A DNA stretch of 64,000 nt, from NCBI GenBank assembly GCA_019633425.1, contig WSUB01000184.1:1-64000 (forward strand), given 5' to 3'. The first letter of the stretch is position 1. The number at the start of each line of letters is the position of its first letter. The stretch comes from Tulasnella sp. 424. Its lineage: Eukaryota > Basidiomycota > Agaricomycetes > Cantharellales > Tulasnellaceae. A program made the position numbers and the translations under genes. The notes under the pieces are model-generated. The model was given only the letters and a program-made list of their open reading frames with translations. It searched no databases and was not told the DNA's origin. Positions 47,735 through 59,189 of the stretch are shown here, piece by piece.

Positions 47735-49748
47735 ATCGAATCTCGCTCTAGGGGTGGAAATCACTGCAACGAGGCGACCCGCAAAGACCAGAGATCTAGG
47801 GAACGAAACACGAGGATTCAGCATTGACCGACTGTTCGGGGCGCGACAACTCTCACCTTGTCTGGCTCAAGAGGGAGATGATAGTCAAAAATTTCAATTC
47901 CCAGTTAATTTGATTGCAAGCGAGGTAGCGGCGAAGGTGTTCTTATCGTACGTAATCTCCTCCCCAGGCTCCTTGCCGGTTTTGGCGTAGATGACGATTT
48001 TCTTCTGGGAATTAACAACGATGATATTAGCTGTACAGTTGGGCGTACAAGAGTGGTTGATGAGTCGGCTGGGGAAAGAGTCGATAGTCAAATTCAAAGT
48101 CTTTCTTTGGAAGGCAAATTTGCCAGGCGGTTAACGTACCCAAAATTTCCCCGCTTGGTAGCATTCACCACCGAATCTTCATATGTTCTGAACAGATAGC
48201 AGCTGCCAATCCCCACCTTTTCATACCACTTCTCTCGTTTATCGGCGACTTGAGCTCGGATGACCTCTCCGACATGATCAATAATCATCTCTCCCTGCGG
48301 AATAGCCTCCATTACATATAAGCCCCAGTCGTGAATTGGACTCCTCGCAAAGATAAGCTGCTTCTTTCGCGCCCGAAGCTGGTTAAATTGCAGTTGCGTT
48401 GACTGGGTGTCACCCATGGCTTTGTTAGCTTGCTCCATGCCCTGGACAAGTCGCCTCGTGTTGATGCGGTTGGATCGGGACGATGCACTAGCCGCTGTGG
48501 CTGCAGGCACCAGGCCGGCTGCTTCGGCATTAGCGCGTGCCGCATTGGGTTCGGCAAGTACCATAGCTCTGTTTCGCTGGGGCAGATACGTGGATTTGAA
48601 TGCTTCGGGTATCTTGTAATAGCCCTCGCTGCGTGCGGCGCCAGTGCGATGAATGCGCAGCTGAGACTCATTCGCCTCGATCGCTGGAGATGGGACCTCG
48701 CGCCAAACAGACGAGGTGTCATGTTCACCTCGCAGGGCCGCAAGGCCAATTTTCAAGAGCAATTCTTCGTCGTCGATTGCCAGCACAAGAGGGTCTGGAG
48801 AATCGCTGTCGGCATTGTTTTCACACGATTGGGGCCCGATATCTGACTGTGTGACCAATTCTGAAATCTGTGGTAGAGACGGACTGGCAGGTGTGGCCTC
48901 TTCCAAGGTTGGAATACGTGGTGGTTGTGGTTTTCGGAACATCACAGGTCGAGGCGTTGAAGACGTTGAAACTGCTGGAGGCGGCACGTCCTCAGGCCGA
49001 GGTTCGTTGGGTCCCGCGGCGCCTTCGCGACGGTATCATCGGTGGCTTGAGGACCAAGCGTGGCAGACTCAACAAGTTCGAAGCCCTAGGTTCCAACGGT
49101 TGAGCATGTCCGCCTTGCTTTGAATTGACCGAACAATGGCATGCCAAATCCCGCTCTGCCGTCTTCTTGCCTTTGCCGGACGGTTTCCATGACTTGATCG
49201 GAGGAGGGGAATCGACGCATCTAGGTAGACCAGCTGTTCGGTTGCCGTTGCGTACGGCGTTTTGGTCTTCTTCCTCACTCTCCCCGTCGAAAGGATTTCA
49301 TTGGCCTCAGGCAGGATGACGGGTGGAGGAGGCGGAGAGCTTTCACGGGGCCGTTTTGAGCTACCGTTGATCGCTGGTTCCGTTGATGGTTGTCGCTCTA
49401 GTACGGGACGGTCGTGGGCGCGGGTGGGGTTTCCGCTTCTGGACCGACCACCACCTCGGGCGTAGAAGGGCCTTCTTCACCTCCAATGGCTCTGGGGAGT
49501 TCCGCATCGTCGTCCAAAACCTCCTCTTTCAAGGCTCGATTTCGTGATGATTTGGGCTTGGGTTTCGCCCTGGACGACGAGCTTGCACCTTTTCTCTTCA
49601 AACCCTCGGAGCCATTGAGACGTGGGACGGGGTCAGCGGCCTCATCTATTCCTGCCATGAACGGGAGCAGATCTGCCGCCAAGACGTCGTTCGACTGCGG
49701 TGCTGCTGGTGCCCTTGAGAACGCGAGTTCGTTCAAAAGGTCATCCAT
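47735..49748 (-). pseudogene. Set1-like histone methyltransferase fragment S3 (most complete)
   Basis: From ATG 49748 (MDDLLNELAFSRAP) it carries N-SET-like sequence (RALKEEVLDDDAELP), then, after a one-base shift near 49400, GRVRKKTKTPYATA and GIWHAIVRSIQSKAD. After another shift comes the long frame 48987-48094 with RINTRRLVQGMEQANKAM, ARKKQLIFARSPIHDWGLY, GEVIRAQVADKREKWYEK and NATKRGNFG. A further exon (about 48070-47960) has [44 protein letters not shown] and ISGLCGSPRC follow. The acceptor before DYH is TTG instead of TAG, and the first post-SET Cys is Gly. The family methylates H3 Lys4. The N-terminal RRM part of Set1 is absent. Confidence 0.75.
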
Positions 49749-50199
49749 AAGAGCAGGACATCGACGAGCAGATTTTCGACTTACATCTCACAGCCAGTCA
49801 GGCAAACGTCGATGATGCCATTTTCGGGTTTCATGGAGGAAATGGATATGTTCTAGGATAAGTCGGCATCGTCGGGCTGGGTTGGGGTTCGTAAATGAGA
49901 TGTACCAGCCTTAGTTATCGTGAAGGATCTGGGAGCAAAGAAAGAAAGCATTTAAGAAAGGGACGGATTGCATCAGTCTCAGAGCAAACGCGAGCCAAAA
50001 GAAGACTCCTTTCATCCCATACGGGAGAAAGAAAGCTTAAACGACGGACTTTGTGGATATTCTCGGTCGCTTCTTCAACCACTTTTTCAGCTCCGCTTCC
50101 TCGAACTTCAAACTCCGAGGAGAGCTGTTGTTCCTGATCCCCATGAGCTTGTTGCCACGGGCCTTTCATCATCAACTCCACTCAAAACGGGACTGCGTT
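49749..50199. other. Spacer upstream of S3
   Basis: No gene recognised between the S3 start and the R5 remnant. Confidence 0.35.
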
Positions 50200-51446
50200 G
50201 GGCCTCTCTATCAGAGTTGAAGGCCGACTATCGGGAACTGATGGCCAGTATGGTGATATCAATAGTTGGCATTTCGGGCGTGCTGGGACCCTTGGTCGTC
50301 CTCATTGTATTCGTTGTCCGAGTGGCCTATGGGGTCTTGCCAGGCAACTTCCTCGTCGGTGGATGGACTGCTCCCAGAGCCTTCATCGGATGCAGCGTCC
50401 TCTTCTTCTTCGTGCTCGTGCTCGTGCTCGTCGTTATCCCTCCGAGACTGAAACTACTCCCGCATACAGGTAAGGTGGCCGCCCGGGCTCAACGCGTATG
50501 GTTTGTGCGTGACGCCAACGCAGATCTGGCATGTGAGCACTTCTTCGACGGCGGATAGCTTCGACTGAGCGACGTACTAATGGTTAGTCAACAGGGAAAA
50601 TGCGCAGATCTTTAAGGGATAGACACGTACTTCGTTATTCTTCGTCTTGAGTGATTGCATTTCAACGGCCTGGTCGGCGACTTCCTGTTATGTGACCGAA
50701 GCAAAAGGAACGCGGTGTTGGTATGTATACACTCCAGCGTGGTGACGTCACGAGGACCCACCTTCCTCAATCGGTCTATGCCAGAATGTAAGTTATGTAT
50801 TGCTTGAGATGCCCTCCGTTGTGGCGAAGCCATTTGCTGAAATCAGAGCCCGCTACGATGAGCTTACATTCGTGCCACCGCGCGCGCACCCAAAAGGGGG
50901 AGGGAGGTCAGGTTCAACGCAGCTATCTCCCTTTCCAACTTTGCAATCTTGGACTTGTCATGCCTTGTTGGTGATGATTGTCCGCCCGTCCTTTGGTCTT
51001 GCTGTGCTCCCTCCTGAAGCAGCTTGGAGTTCTTCTACGAGCGGTCCGAGTTCGTCGGCGGGTCCCGAGGAGCGCACAATGCTCTTCCTGTGTTTGCGCC
51101 CGTTATTGTTATTGGTATTGCCGCTCCCTCCTTTGCCCTTGGAACTCCCGCCGTGCTGCGATTGTCCTCCATACTGGGCGTCCTGGTCGTCTTCGGAGTC
51201 GCTGACGACGTAGAGAGCAGAGGACGAAGTTGTGACCTTAAGGTTGACGTTGCGGATGGTGGACGTGATGCGCTCGACGTCGGATAAAGTGGCAGGCGTG
51301 TTCGAGCTTGAACTGGGGAGAGAGGATGAGGAGGATGGGTCTCCAAGTCGCGACGATGATTTTCCTGTAGGCCTGGAAGAAGAAGAAGTTGCAGGGAATG
51401 CGCCTGGAGGAGCGTTTGTACCCTTTGAGAGAGTGTTGGTAGCCAT
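50200..51446 (-). pseudogene. RING-finger gene R5, truncated
   Basis: From ATG 51446 the Ser-rich first exon closely follows R3 (MATNTLSKGTNAPPGAF, YVVSDSEDD, GSGNTNNNNGRKHR) but loses the Gln/His-rich part by deletion. Coiled-coil exons (about 50770-50630) are eroded. The RING starts MCQICVGVTHKPYALSPGGH with ligands and a central segment missing (HLTCMREFQSRRDND joins directly to the acidic tail). The C-terminal shared domain is absent beyond about 50280. Confidence 0.8.
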
Positions 51447-51650
51447 TAACTTTGCAGGCGTTGGGCAATGGCGAGGTGGACGATGGGGCACTCTGGACTG
51501 TTTGCAAACGGCGACTAATGGAACAGGGTCGTTCGCTCTCTCACGGCCTGTTCAACACCGCGCCAACCCCGCGCACACCACCTCGGTCTCGCTACTCTGG
51601 ATGCCTGACCCAATATCAATACGGACATGGAACTCGGGCACGCAAGAATA
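51447..51650 (-). promoter_or_regulatory. RING-gene 5' flank (copy at R5)
   Basis: Very close to 35515-35700 (TTTGCAGGCGTTGG.CAATGGCGAGGTGGACGATG then the GGAACAGGGTCGTTCGCTC block). Confidence 0.55.
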
Positions 51651-52284
51651 CGACTCTCTCGAGGCTTTTTTCTTTGCAATGTTCCTTTGACTTTGGCCGT
51701 CGTCGTCGAGGAAATCGGCGGCGATGCGAGCGCTGTCGCTGCTTCTGGATCCCATGGAACCAAATACCGAATCGCATGGACGCCAGCGAGCCTCTTGTTG
51801 TTTTGGCTGTTGTTGCGTGATACGAGGAAAGAGCCTATTACTGGGAGCATATCCCTTTCGTTTACCAGCATGCATGCGGAGAGTGCCACCCCGGATCCTG
51901 GGTCCTTGACGGCGCCGTTTCCCAGGACGGGAAAGTCGTCTTCGTCGATAGCAAAAATTCATTATATCGCGTTATACCATGAGGCAGTGCAGTCGTTGGT
52001 CTTGCGCAGTTACTTTGGTAGCTTCAGTTCGCTGAAAACGCGGAGGGTGTTGAAGAAGGACTCGAAGGATGTCATGGCGTCGAAGGATATATGATGTTCT
52101 GGTTGATCGCCGTGGGGATCCGTATATGTAGCAGTTGTCACTTAGGGATATCTAGTTAGAATTATTGCTGATATCCATGTGTTACGGGGATGGTACTGTA
52201 TATATCGTAATTGACTAATGGAGCAAACAAGGCGATTGGGAGATACATACAGTAAGGCAAATTCCAGAAAGGACCGAGATGTCG
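51651..52284. other. Spacer, no gene recognised
   Basis: Duplicated spacer between RING 5' flank and U6, partly matching 35700-36320. No exon recognised. Confidence 0.4.
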
Positions 52285-52401
52285 AAGAATATTGCGACCC
52301 GGAGGGCGTCCACTCTAATTTAGCGTGCCATCCGTGTGCAGGGGCCATGCTAATATGCTCTGTATTGTTCCGAATCTAAAGTATGTCACTCCCAAAAGGA
52401 C
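52285..52401 (-). pseudogene. U6 snRNA pseudogene
   Basis: A copy of the U6 gene at 36326 with changes in invariant sites: ACAGAGA is ACAGAGC, AGATTAGC is ATATTAGC and GGATGACAC is GGATGGCAC. It lacks the T-run terminator (ATATTCTTCG instead of a run of T). Not expected to be functional. Confidence 0.88.
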
Positions 52402-52502
52402 ATCCAGAAGCAAATGGATAGCAGGTTTATTCTACACAAGGTCCCATTTTACAAAGGGTCATGGGGGCTCTGGGCCCCCACAACCGGACAAGAATATTAA
52501 TA

Positions 52503-52700
52503 CTAATACATCCAGACGGCATGGGCGACATAGACGATACATAGGAGCATAGAGCGAAGAACACACATTTTCAACCCAGCCTGGAAGCTTCGCCCATCAT
52601 GGGCGCTGTAGGCAAGCACCAGACCGAGTTGAATGGCTATGACCGCGTAGATAGTAAAAGGGGACGATCGGAAGTAGGAAGAGGGTGAGTGACGGCTCAT
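52503..52700 (-). pseudogene. C-terminal membrane-helix fragment of W family, second copy
   Basis: Nearly identical to 40575-40772 (PFTIYAVIAIQLGLVLAYSA). It lies downstream of peptide gene P2, reproducing the P1 arrangement. Confidence 0.65.
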
Positions 52701-52730
52701 CGCTAGCCAACTTTGCGATGTCTGCGTCTC

Positions 52731-53092
52731 TTACAAGGTATCTACGAGGTCGACGACGGTTCGGACAATGGCTGCAACTGCGGCAAGAAACCTGACGAGG
52801 GAAGGAAGTATGAGTGAAAGGTTAGCTGGTCAAGTTCGGTGAGACTCGGTACTTGGACTTACGCGACGACAGGCTTGACAACCTTCCAAGTCTTCTTGGC
52901 TATTGACCTCCACCTTCTCCTACCTCCGGGGACTTCCGTGACCTCGAGGTCGTCATTGTATTCAATGGGGCCAGCATCCTTTTGGGGAGCGTTCGCGGAG
53001 GCCTGCCTGACCTGTCCAGCTATGACGCATGGGAACACAAAGAGAAGCCGCAATGACGTCAGCAGAATACAAGTGGTACATCGAAATTTCAT
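52731..53092 (-). CDS. Small secreted cationic peptide P2 (96 residues)
   Basis: Exons 53092-52863 and 52791-52731 with the same intron as P1. By eye the products differ at only three residues (Ala/Thr in the leader, Gly/Asp in the acidic stretch, Ser/Leu at the end), while flanking repeats have diverged and rearranged. Signal peptide, acidic segment and basic Trp-containing segment leading into a hydrophobic helix are all kept. See P1 for the alternative reading as a W-family relic. Confidence 0.6.
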
Positions 53093-53149
53093 TACCAGAT
53101 TCTTTCATTATTGTACTGAAGGCTTTGAAGGCAAGATATATGAAGAGTA

Positions 53150-53620
53150 AGTTTGGATTCGTTTTGGCCTGACCAGCGGGCGTCGGAGAGTGGAATTTCT
53201 GTTTTGGGAGAATAAGAAAGTCTGGAAGATGGAACGTGTTCTGCAGTGACCGAGTGGCGACTGAGAATATGAAAGTGTTTTGTTGGACCGACCGGCGACG
53301 GGGAAGCCGAAAATGCTCGGAGGGTGGGCGAATAGCTGCGGATCCTTCGTTGGAGCGAATTTTAAGAAGGATTTGGCAAAGAATAATCTTGAATTGGCCT
53401 GACCAGCGACGGGTGAAGAGTGAATGTCCTTTTTATCAAGAATAAGAAAGAAGATGGAACCCACTAGTACTGGCGGCCGGGAGTATGAAAAAGGGTTGAA
53501 AGCTTTGTGTTGGACCGACCAGCGGCGGGAGAGTAGGAGATGCTTAGAGGGAATTCGAGTTTCGTTGGAGAGAATTCGCCTGTGCTTAAGAAGGATTCGG
53601 CCAAAGTCACGCCCGCTTCA
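53150..53620. repeat. Upstream repeat array at P2
   Basis: Degenerate units of the repeat at 41238 (GGATTCGTTTTGGCCTGACCAG at 53155; TTGAATTGGCCTGACCAGCGACGG at about 53392), lying between P2 and the SET fragment S4. Confidence 0.7.
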
Positions 53621-53689
53621 ACCACTACGGCTCAAGGGGAAAACGTGTAATCACGCTACTCGAGGCATGGTCTATACACGAATAGCGAC

Positions 53690-54060
53690 TTTCGCTCTAG
53701 CTGAGGAACTCCCGAGGAGCCCGGCAGAAGCCCTCTGAGAGACCTATGAAACGATACACGAGGATTCAGCATTGACCGACTGCTCGGGGCGCAGCAAGTC
53801 TCACCGTCTCTTGTTCAGGTGTGAGTGATAGTCTAAAAAACACAACCTCCGCTTAATTTCATTGCAAGCGAGGTGGCGGTGAAAGGTGCCCTTGCCGTAC
53901 GTAATTTCCTCCCCAGGCTCAATGCTGGTTTGGCGTAGATGACGATTTTCTTCTGGGAATCAACAACCCTGATTTTTGCTGTACAGTTTGGTGTACAGGA
54001 ATGGTTGATGAGTCGTCTGGGGAGTGAGGAGAAGGCAACATTTGCCAGGCGGTCGACTTC
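53690..54060 (-). pseudogene. Set1-like SET fragment S4
   Basis: A short 3' piece: antisense of the [15 protein letters not shown] region near 54010-53935 and the exon equivalent to DYH.. near 53830, with post-SET eroded. Closely resembles S1. Confidence 0.65.
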
Positions 54061-55700
54061 CGCTTGTCATCTACCCTAACACAGGGACGATTTTGAGATT
54101 TTCGTACGACGAAAAAGGGTCCAGAACTGTCGGAATTGGACGCCCTTTTCGCCGCGTCTTTTCACCAGGTGAAACTTTTATACTTTCTCTGAATGTTTTC
54201 GTCAGGTGAATATGCTGGCGAAAACTCTCTCGGCAAGCGATCCGATTGGCCGCCAACATGATTTTCGTCACCATTTTCGTCCCACAAAACACGTGGGCGA
54301 CAAAGTCCAATCCTTATCGCCTGACAAAAGTGATGTGTCATAAAGCGAGGCCCACCGCGTGTCACCCCGGCCTTCTCCGCCTAGAGAATTTGTCCGAAAA
54401 GGTGGTCTACTCCAAATCTTCTCAAAATCTGCGGAAGTGTACCTTTTCCTTGTCTTTTCTGATAAATTCTCCTCAGCTTCCTAGCGTATTCTTGGTACAC
54501 CTTCTATACTAATTCTCAGATGGTTTATTATTCTACCGATAATGCTGTTTCTACTATAGCTACCGGGGATCACGCTAACTACTAAATACAACACAAAACC
54601 GCAGGAATCATCGTGGCTGCTACTGAAAGGTCGGCGATATCAATGGAACTCACCTATCAATAAGGTTCTGTATGGCTGAAGAACAGAGAGTGTCAGCGGC
54701 AGATAGAAGTGCGGCGATGGGAGACGGCGACGAGTAAGAAAAGCAGGTGGATAAACACGAATCTTCAAATGCGCCACCTGTAAGCGACAGGAACCGGCGC
54801 TAAAAGCGTGCCAGGTGGTTCCTTCTCGCCTGAGGTGTCGAACACGCTGAGCTGGCAGGAAAGGGATTTGGCACCTATGATGCCGAGACTGATGACTGGG
54901 ATCAAAGCAATGGCGAGACCAGCCCACTTAATGAAGATAAATATACATGGAGATCCAAGGAGCTCACAGCGTACAAGAGATCGTAAGCTCTACTCGTTGT
55001 GTTCTCCTGCTTGCTGAAGCGTGGAGCGAGTCGAAGAGAGGAGGCGTATTGTTCCGGTCTAGGTTAAAACTGAACACAGGTCAGAAAAACGCGTAAGAGC
55101 ACGCGTTCAAAGAGAGATACATCCCATTAGTGTGAAAATTGGGTCCGTCCTTGCCAAATAGATGGGATATATGGCGCGCCGGGCATCGTGCTTGACGGAT
55201 TTGGTGTGAGCATCTTCGGTTGATTCAGCCGGTTTGGATATAGCTGACGGCGCGTTCTTCATGCATGAGATGTGGATGCCGCTGATGCCGCTGTAAGATG
55301 GGGTCTAGTTGGGGGCTGAGAGATGGGGATCCATGTGAGGGGAGGGAGGTTGTGGTCGAGAACTGGATCGGTGAACCTTATCCCCGAGACTCGGCCGACT
55401 CGGATGGTGAGGACTTCCAAAACGTCTGCTAAGGTCATGTCCGGCTTATAAGACCCGCTAGGCCCGTCCGTCTGACTAAGAATCTGACTGTCCCGACTAT
55501 TTGACCAAGGTATGTCTGAGAAGGCCACAAGAATCTGGCCATTCATTTTCTGAAGAAACTACTCAAATTTGAAAATTCCAGAGGAAGGCAGTCTTTTCCT
55601 CGTATTCCTCCAGCTGAGAATTTGAGGGTGACACGCGGTGAGGGCCACTTCGAATTCACGGGATTTTCGTCGCGTTTTCGCCTGACTAAAAGGTCGATTT
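54061..55700. other. Unassigned region
   Basis: No gene recognised on either strand. A 15-bp segment, CACCGCGTGTCACCC (about 54355), recurs inverted near 55635, which could mark the ends of a decayed element. Short open frames here show no family motif. Confidence 0.35.
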
Positions 55701-55714
55701 CGGCCCTGTGTAAA

Positions 55715-56183
55715 CAAGTGGTTGCTACATACCAATCCCTACCTTTTGCTACCACTTCTCTCGTCTATCGGCGACTTTCACGGCGAGGTATTTCGGCTTT
55801 TCTGGGAATTGCGGTGCGCCGTTTACACCATGCACTTCCGAAAATGGAAAGGTCCACGCAGAAATCTCGCAACTGCACCCGGGGCGAGATTCATATGCGG
55901 AATACAACTTCACAGGAAATCGTTGCGCTGAGAAAGCATAAGGACACAAATGATTAACCGAGATGAGTGACATGCAGCAGACAAACTGGCCGTACGACGG
56001 GATGTCCTGGTGGCTCGACGCTGGCTTGGGCGGGGGTTGCGGGAGGTCACGCGCGAGGAAGGGCCACACTGAATCCCGCCGACTCGCGGCAACCGGCATG
56101 CACCGCTGTGTTCGATACGGGTTTTCAAGCCCCCATCGATCGTTTTTAGAACGCTCTGAACTGTAAATTTGCCTGACGTTGTT
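55715..56183. repeat. Set1 sliver plus dispersed repeat E, copy 2
   Basis: 55715-55790 is a Set1 sliver (antisense of REKW.QKVGIG). From 55790 the sequence is the second copy of the repeat at 42986-43410. Its right end is interrupted by the insertion at 56184. Confidence 0.7.
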
Positions 56184-56443
56184 AATTACTGAGTGCAACT
56201 CAACATGGCCATCCAGGTCTAAAATCCACCACGCAAATGCGAACGGGATAGAGGGTTAAAGGCAGTTCAGGCCACGTGGTGTATCACAAAATAACGTACC
56301 CGGTACCTAGGCCCGCTCCGTTGGGAGTGGCTTGAAAATTATGAACCAGAATCTACTTACAAGCGCTTCCGCGATGCCTATAACATCAGATGACACCGTC
56401 GCCAACAGTCGCTCGGATCCGTTTCATCGGATCCAACGTTGTT
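56184..56443. mobile_element. ~260-bp insertion with 8-bp target-site-like duplication
   Basis: Compared with copy 1 (GACGTTGTTTACGTCGG, about 43407), copy 2 has extra DNA between two ACGTTGTT copies (56176-56183 and 56436-56443), after which homology resumes (TACGTCGAATCTA..GGTGCTGTAAG). An 8-bp duplication is typical of hAT-type insertion. No terminal inverted repeat is obvious. Confidence 0.5.
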
Positions 56444-56869
56444 TACGTCGAATCTACTAGGGTGCTGTAAGAAAGTCACCACCGCTTTCTTACCGGGTTT
56501 CACACACCGGTGTTTCAAACATCGGTTTTAAAACGCTGGTTTGAAACTTGCTCACACGGAGTGGACTACGGTGTATGATTACAGCGAGAGCAACTAAAAT
56601 CCGATATCCCTGCAACCACGCCTGTGTTAAGCGCCGGTAGCTGGAGGGCACCCGCGAACGGCGGGTAAATTTCAGGCTAGCAGATTTATTTTACACAAAG
56701 TCTAATTTTGCAAAGGGTCACGGGCGCTCTGGGCACCCACAACCGACAAGAATGCTAATACATGGGCGACATAGACGATACATCGGAGCATAGAGTGGAG
56801 AACACAACTTTTCAACCCAGTCTGGCAGCTCAGCTCATTTTTGGGCTTTTTAAGCGAGCACCAGACCGA
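56444..56869. other. Spacer, repeat-derived
   Basis: No gene. The right part (56680-56830) shares GGTCACGGG.GCTCTGGG.CCCACAACCG and ACATAGACGATACAT.GGAGCATAGAG with 52440-52560. Confidence 0.4.
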
Positions 56870-58810
56870 ATTGCATGGCCACGAACGCGTACATGGTCAG
56901 TGCTCGTGGGAGAGCGAACGTAATTGACAGGGGGCGGAGGCCGTGCTTGAAGTCCTCAACCCTGCTGATCCATGCGCTCTGAAAGGAAGTGCAGAGACGG
57001 GTTTAAAATATGATCTACTCTTCTTCGATTACTTGACTCACAATTCCGGGAGCCGTTGACAGCTTGTCTTCCGCATGCGTCTGCAGGAGGTACAAAGCTG
57101 CGACCATTGCAGCCGCTGCCAGCCATGCAGACACGAACACAGCCGTACATGCTTTGCCAGAAGCAATGAGGATTAAGCAAGCCCTGCGATTCGGGGGGAG
57201 TTCATGAGTTTCTCCCGATCACCCGATATTGACAGAGTGAAGTGTCTTACAACCAAATTGCTACCGACTGGAGTATATCGCATCGTTAGTCCCAGTTGTT
57301 CGGTTTCGACCATTGGTCAGGGAGGTAACGACTTACGAAATACGTTGTATACATCCACTCCTTCCTCATATCATCTAAAAACGACTTCCGACGTTGGTAC
57401 ACAGCACAACCGTTCCAAAGCTCGGTCATTTGTCGGAGCAAATACCGAGAACGTCCCAATACCAGAGCCTCTCCTAAAGTAAAGGTAAGGCCCCAGGCAG
57501 TTTGACGGCTGAGATAGCCTTCAATCCCTTGGGAACGGTCCAACCGAGCGTTGGGAGTATCGCATCCGTGAATGTGTTTGCGAGCTGCGTATTGAAATTA
57601 GGATCACGTTCTGTCGGCTTTGAAGGGAAGAAACTCTTACAAATTTCTGCGGAAAGTCGAGCTGATTGCAAAAGTCAGCTATTCCTTGCCTTGAACATGT
57701 TTTGCGTTAGTGACGTACCGATGCAACTCATTCTCTCGGCCAGAACATCGCCGGAGGCGATCGCTGTTTGGGTAATGTCAGCCTTAATTGCGCCAAGTAT
57801 AAATGTATTGGGGCATACTTCGGAAGCCTTCTATAATGTTTAGGAACTGGCGGCACTCTTCGGCGCTCCAAGGAGATGTGGACCCGGGAGCTGTCATGTC
57901 GTCTGCGAGGAAATTTTCTCATCAATTTCGGGTCTTGTTGACGTTTTCGCTGTAGAACGTCTAGTACGCACCAATGCAGCCATGGCTTAAAGTTGCAACC
58001 AAAGACTCCTCGGCTTGGCGATCCACGCCGCGGTGACCGGGAAAGTAGTCAACGTGGACCCAGTATTCAGAGGTCAGTGCCCCCACTAGTACGCCAGAAT
58101 CCGTCAATAACCCTATACGCTGCTTAGGCCCCGCCAATCACGTACGAAGATCCGTATTAGACTCGAAAGGCCCGAGGCCCAGACGGTGTATATCCACTTC
58201 CTCAGGCCAGTAAATCGTTCTCTTATCACGGTCGACGAGGTAATATCCCACTTCCAAGGACCCAACCTGCTGGGAGGTGAGACATAGCTCGGAAGACAAT
58301 GGTAACCCCGCCGTCCCTCCAAGCAGTCGGACGACCTGCTGATAGGCTCCATCCACTCTATGTCTCCAGGGGGGTTGGCTTGGGTCTACATCCGTGATAA
58401 TTCGTTTGGAATGGTCAAACCAGTAGAGGTCGCCTTCTGGGTGGACGAACGCCTTGAAGCCAGCAGGGTTGTGTCGTGATTGCCTGTAGAAACCTATTTT
58501 GCACTGAGAAACCACCCGTTTAAGCGTCGAGAAGATAGACTGAGTAGGGGACTTGACATCTGGGAAATTGTTCCCAACCAATGCTTGGGATGGAATGGAG
58601 AATAATCGTGCTTGTGAACTGTCGTCCAGACAGTCGAGAGTCAACAAGGATGTCGAAGTCTTTGCTCGAGAAACCTCACCTGACTATCGTACGATCATAT
58701 CGGGGATTAAAATATGGAAGTGTTGGGACCAGCCTGACCTGTCCAGCTATAACCACAAAGGGAGGTGGCAATGACGTCAGCAGAATACAATTGATACACC
58801 GGAAATTTCA
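56870..58810 (-). CDS. W family copy W3 (possibly non-functional)
   Basis: N-terminal frame 58647-58138 with ARLFSIPSQALVGNNFPD, FKAFVHPEGDLYWF and GYYLVDRDKRTIYWPEE, then GLLTDSGVLVGALTSEYW, HGCIGA and SARLSAEICKSFFPSKP. The C-terminal exons carry two membrane helices (VFVSAWLAAAAMVAALYLLQ and the helix near 56900). The donor used in W1 after the WPEEVD segment is GT; here the same position reads AT (GGATATACAC). The frame is then closed by TGA, so normal splicing is doubtful. All other regions look conserved. Confidence 0.5.
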
Positions 58811-58859
58811 TTACCCAATTGTTGCATTATTGTATCGAAGGCTTTGAAAGCAAAATATC

Positions 58860-59110
58860 TGAAGAATAATTTGGATGTGCTTTGGCCTGACCAGAGGGCG
58901 GTGGAGAGTGAATGAACCGCGAGGCTCTCTTTTGCCGAAAATAAGAAAGTAGATGGGTGTTCTGACCGACTGGCGGCCGAGAATACAAAAGACTGTTGAC
59001 ACAGTGTTTTGTTGAACCGACCGGCGGCGGGGAAGCAAGATGGTCAGAGGGTCCGCGAATTTCTGTTGGAGCGAATTCACTTCTTAAGAGGATTCGGCAA
59101 AACGACCTCG
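58860..59110. repeat. Upstream repeat copy at W3
   Basis: Unit of the repeat at 41238 (GTGCTTTGGCCTGACCAGAGGGCGG, AATAAGAAAGTAGATGG, TTTTGTTGAACCGACCGGCGGCGGGGAA). Confidence 0.65.
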
Positions 59111-59189
59111 GCGTGGATGCTTCAACCACACGCCTAACACAAATGAAAGAGAATGTGTTAATCCCGCAACACCCTTTGGGGAAATGAAG

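Noticed and set aside
47735..48987. S3 as a working histone methyltransferase.
   Set aside because: Frame shifts upstream, a missing acceptor before the DYH exon and loss of a post-SET cysteine argue for a pseudogene.
54765..54950. Small secreted peptide with hydrophobic stretch (KWAGLAIALIPVISLG).
   Set aside because: The nearby ATG is out of frame with the hydrophobic stretch and no in-frame start exists before an upstream stop.
58140..58210. AT-starting intron in W3 as a minor-spliceosome intron.
   Set aside because: Only the donor G is changed relative to W1/W2 and the rest does not match U12 consensus. A simple loss of the donor is more likely.
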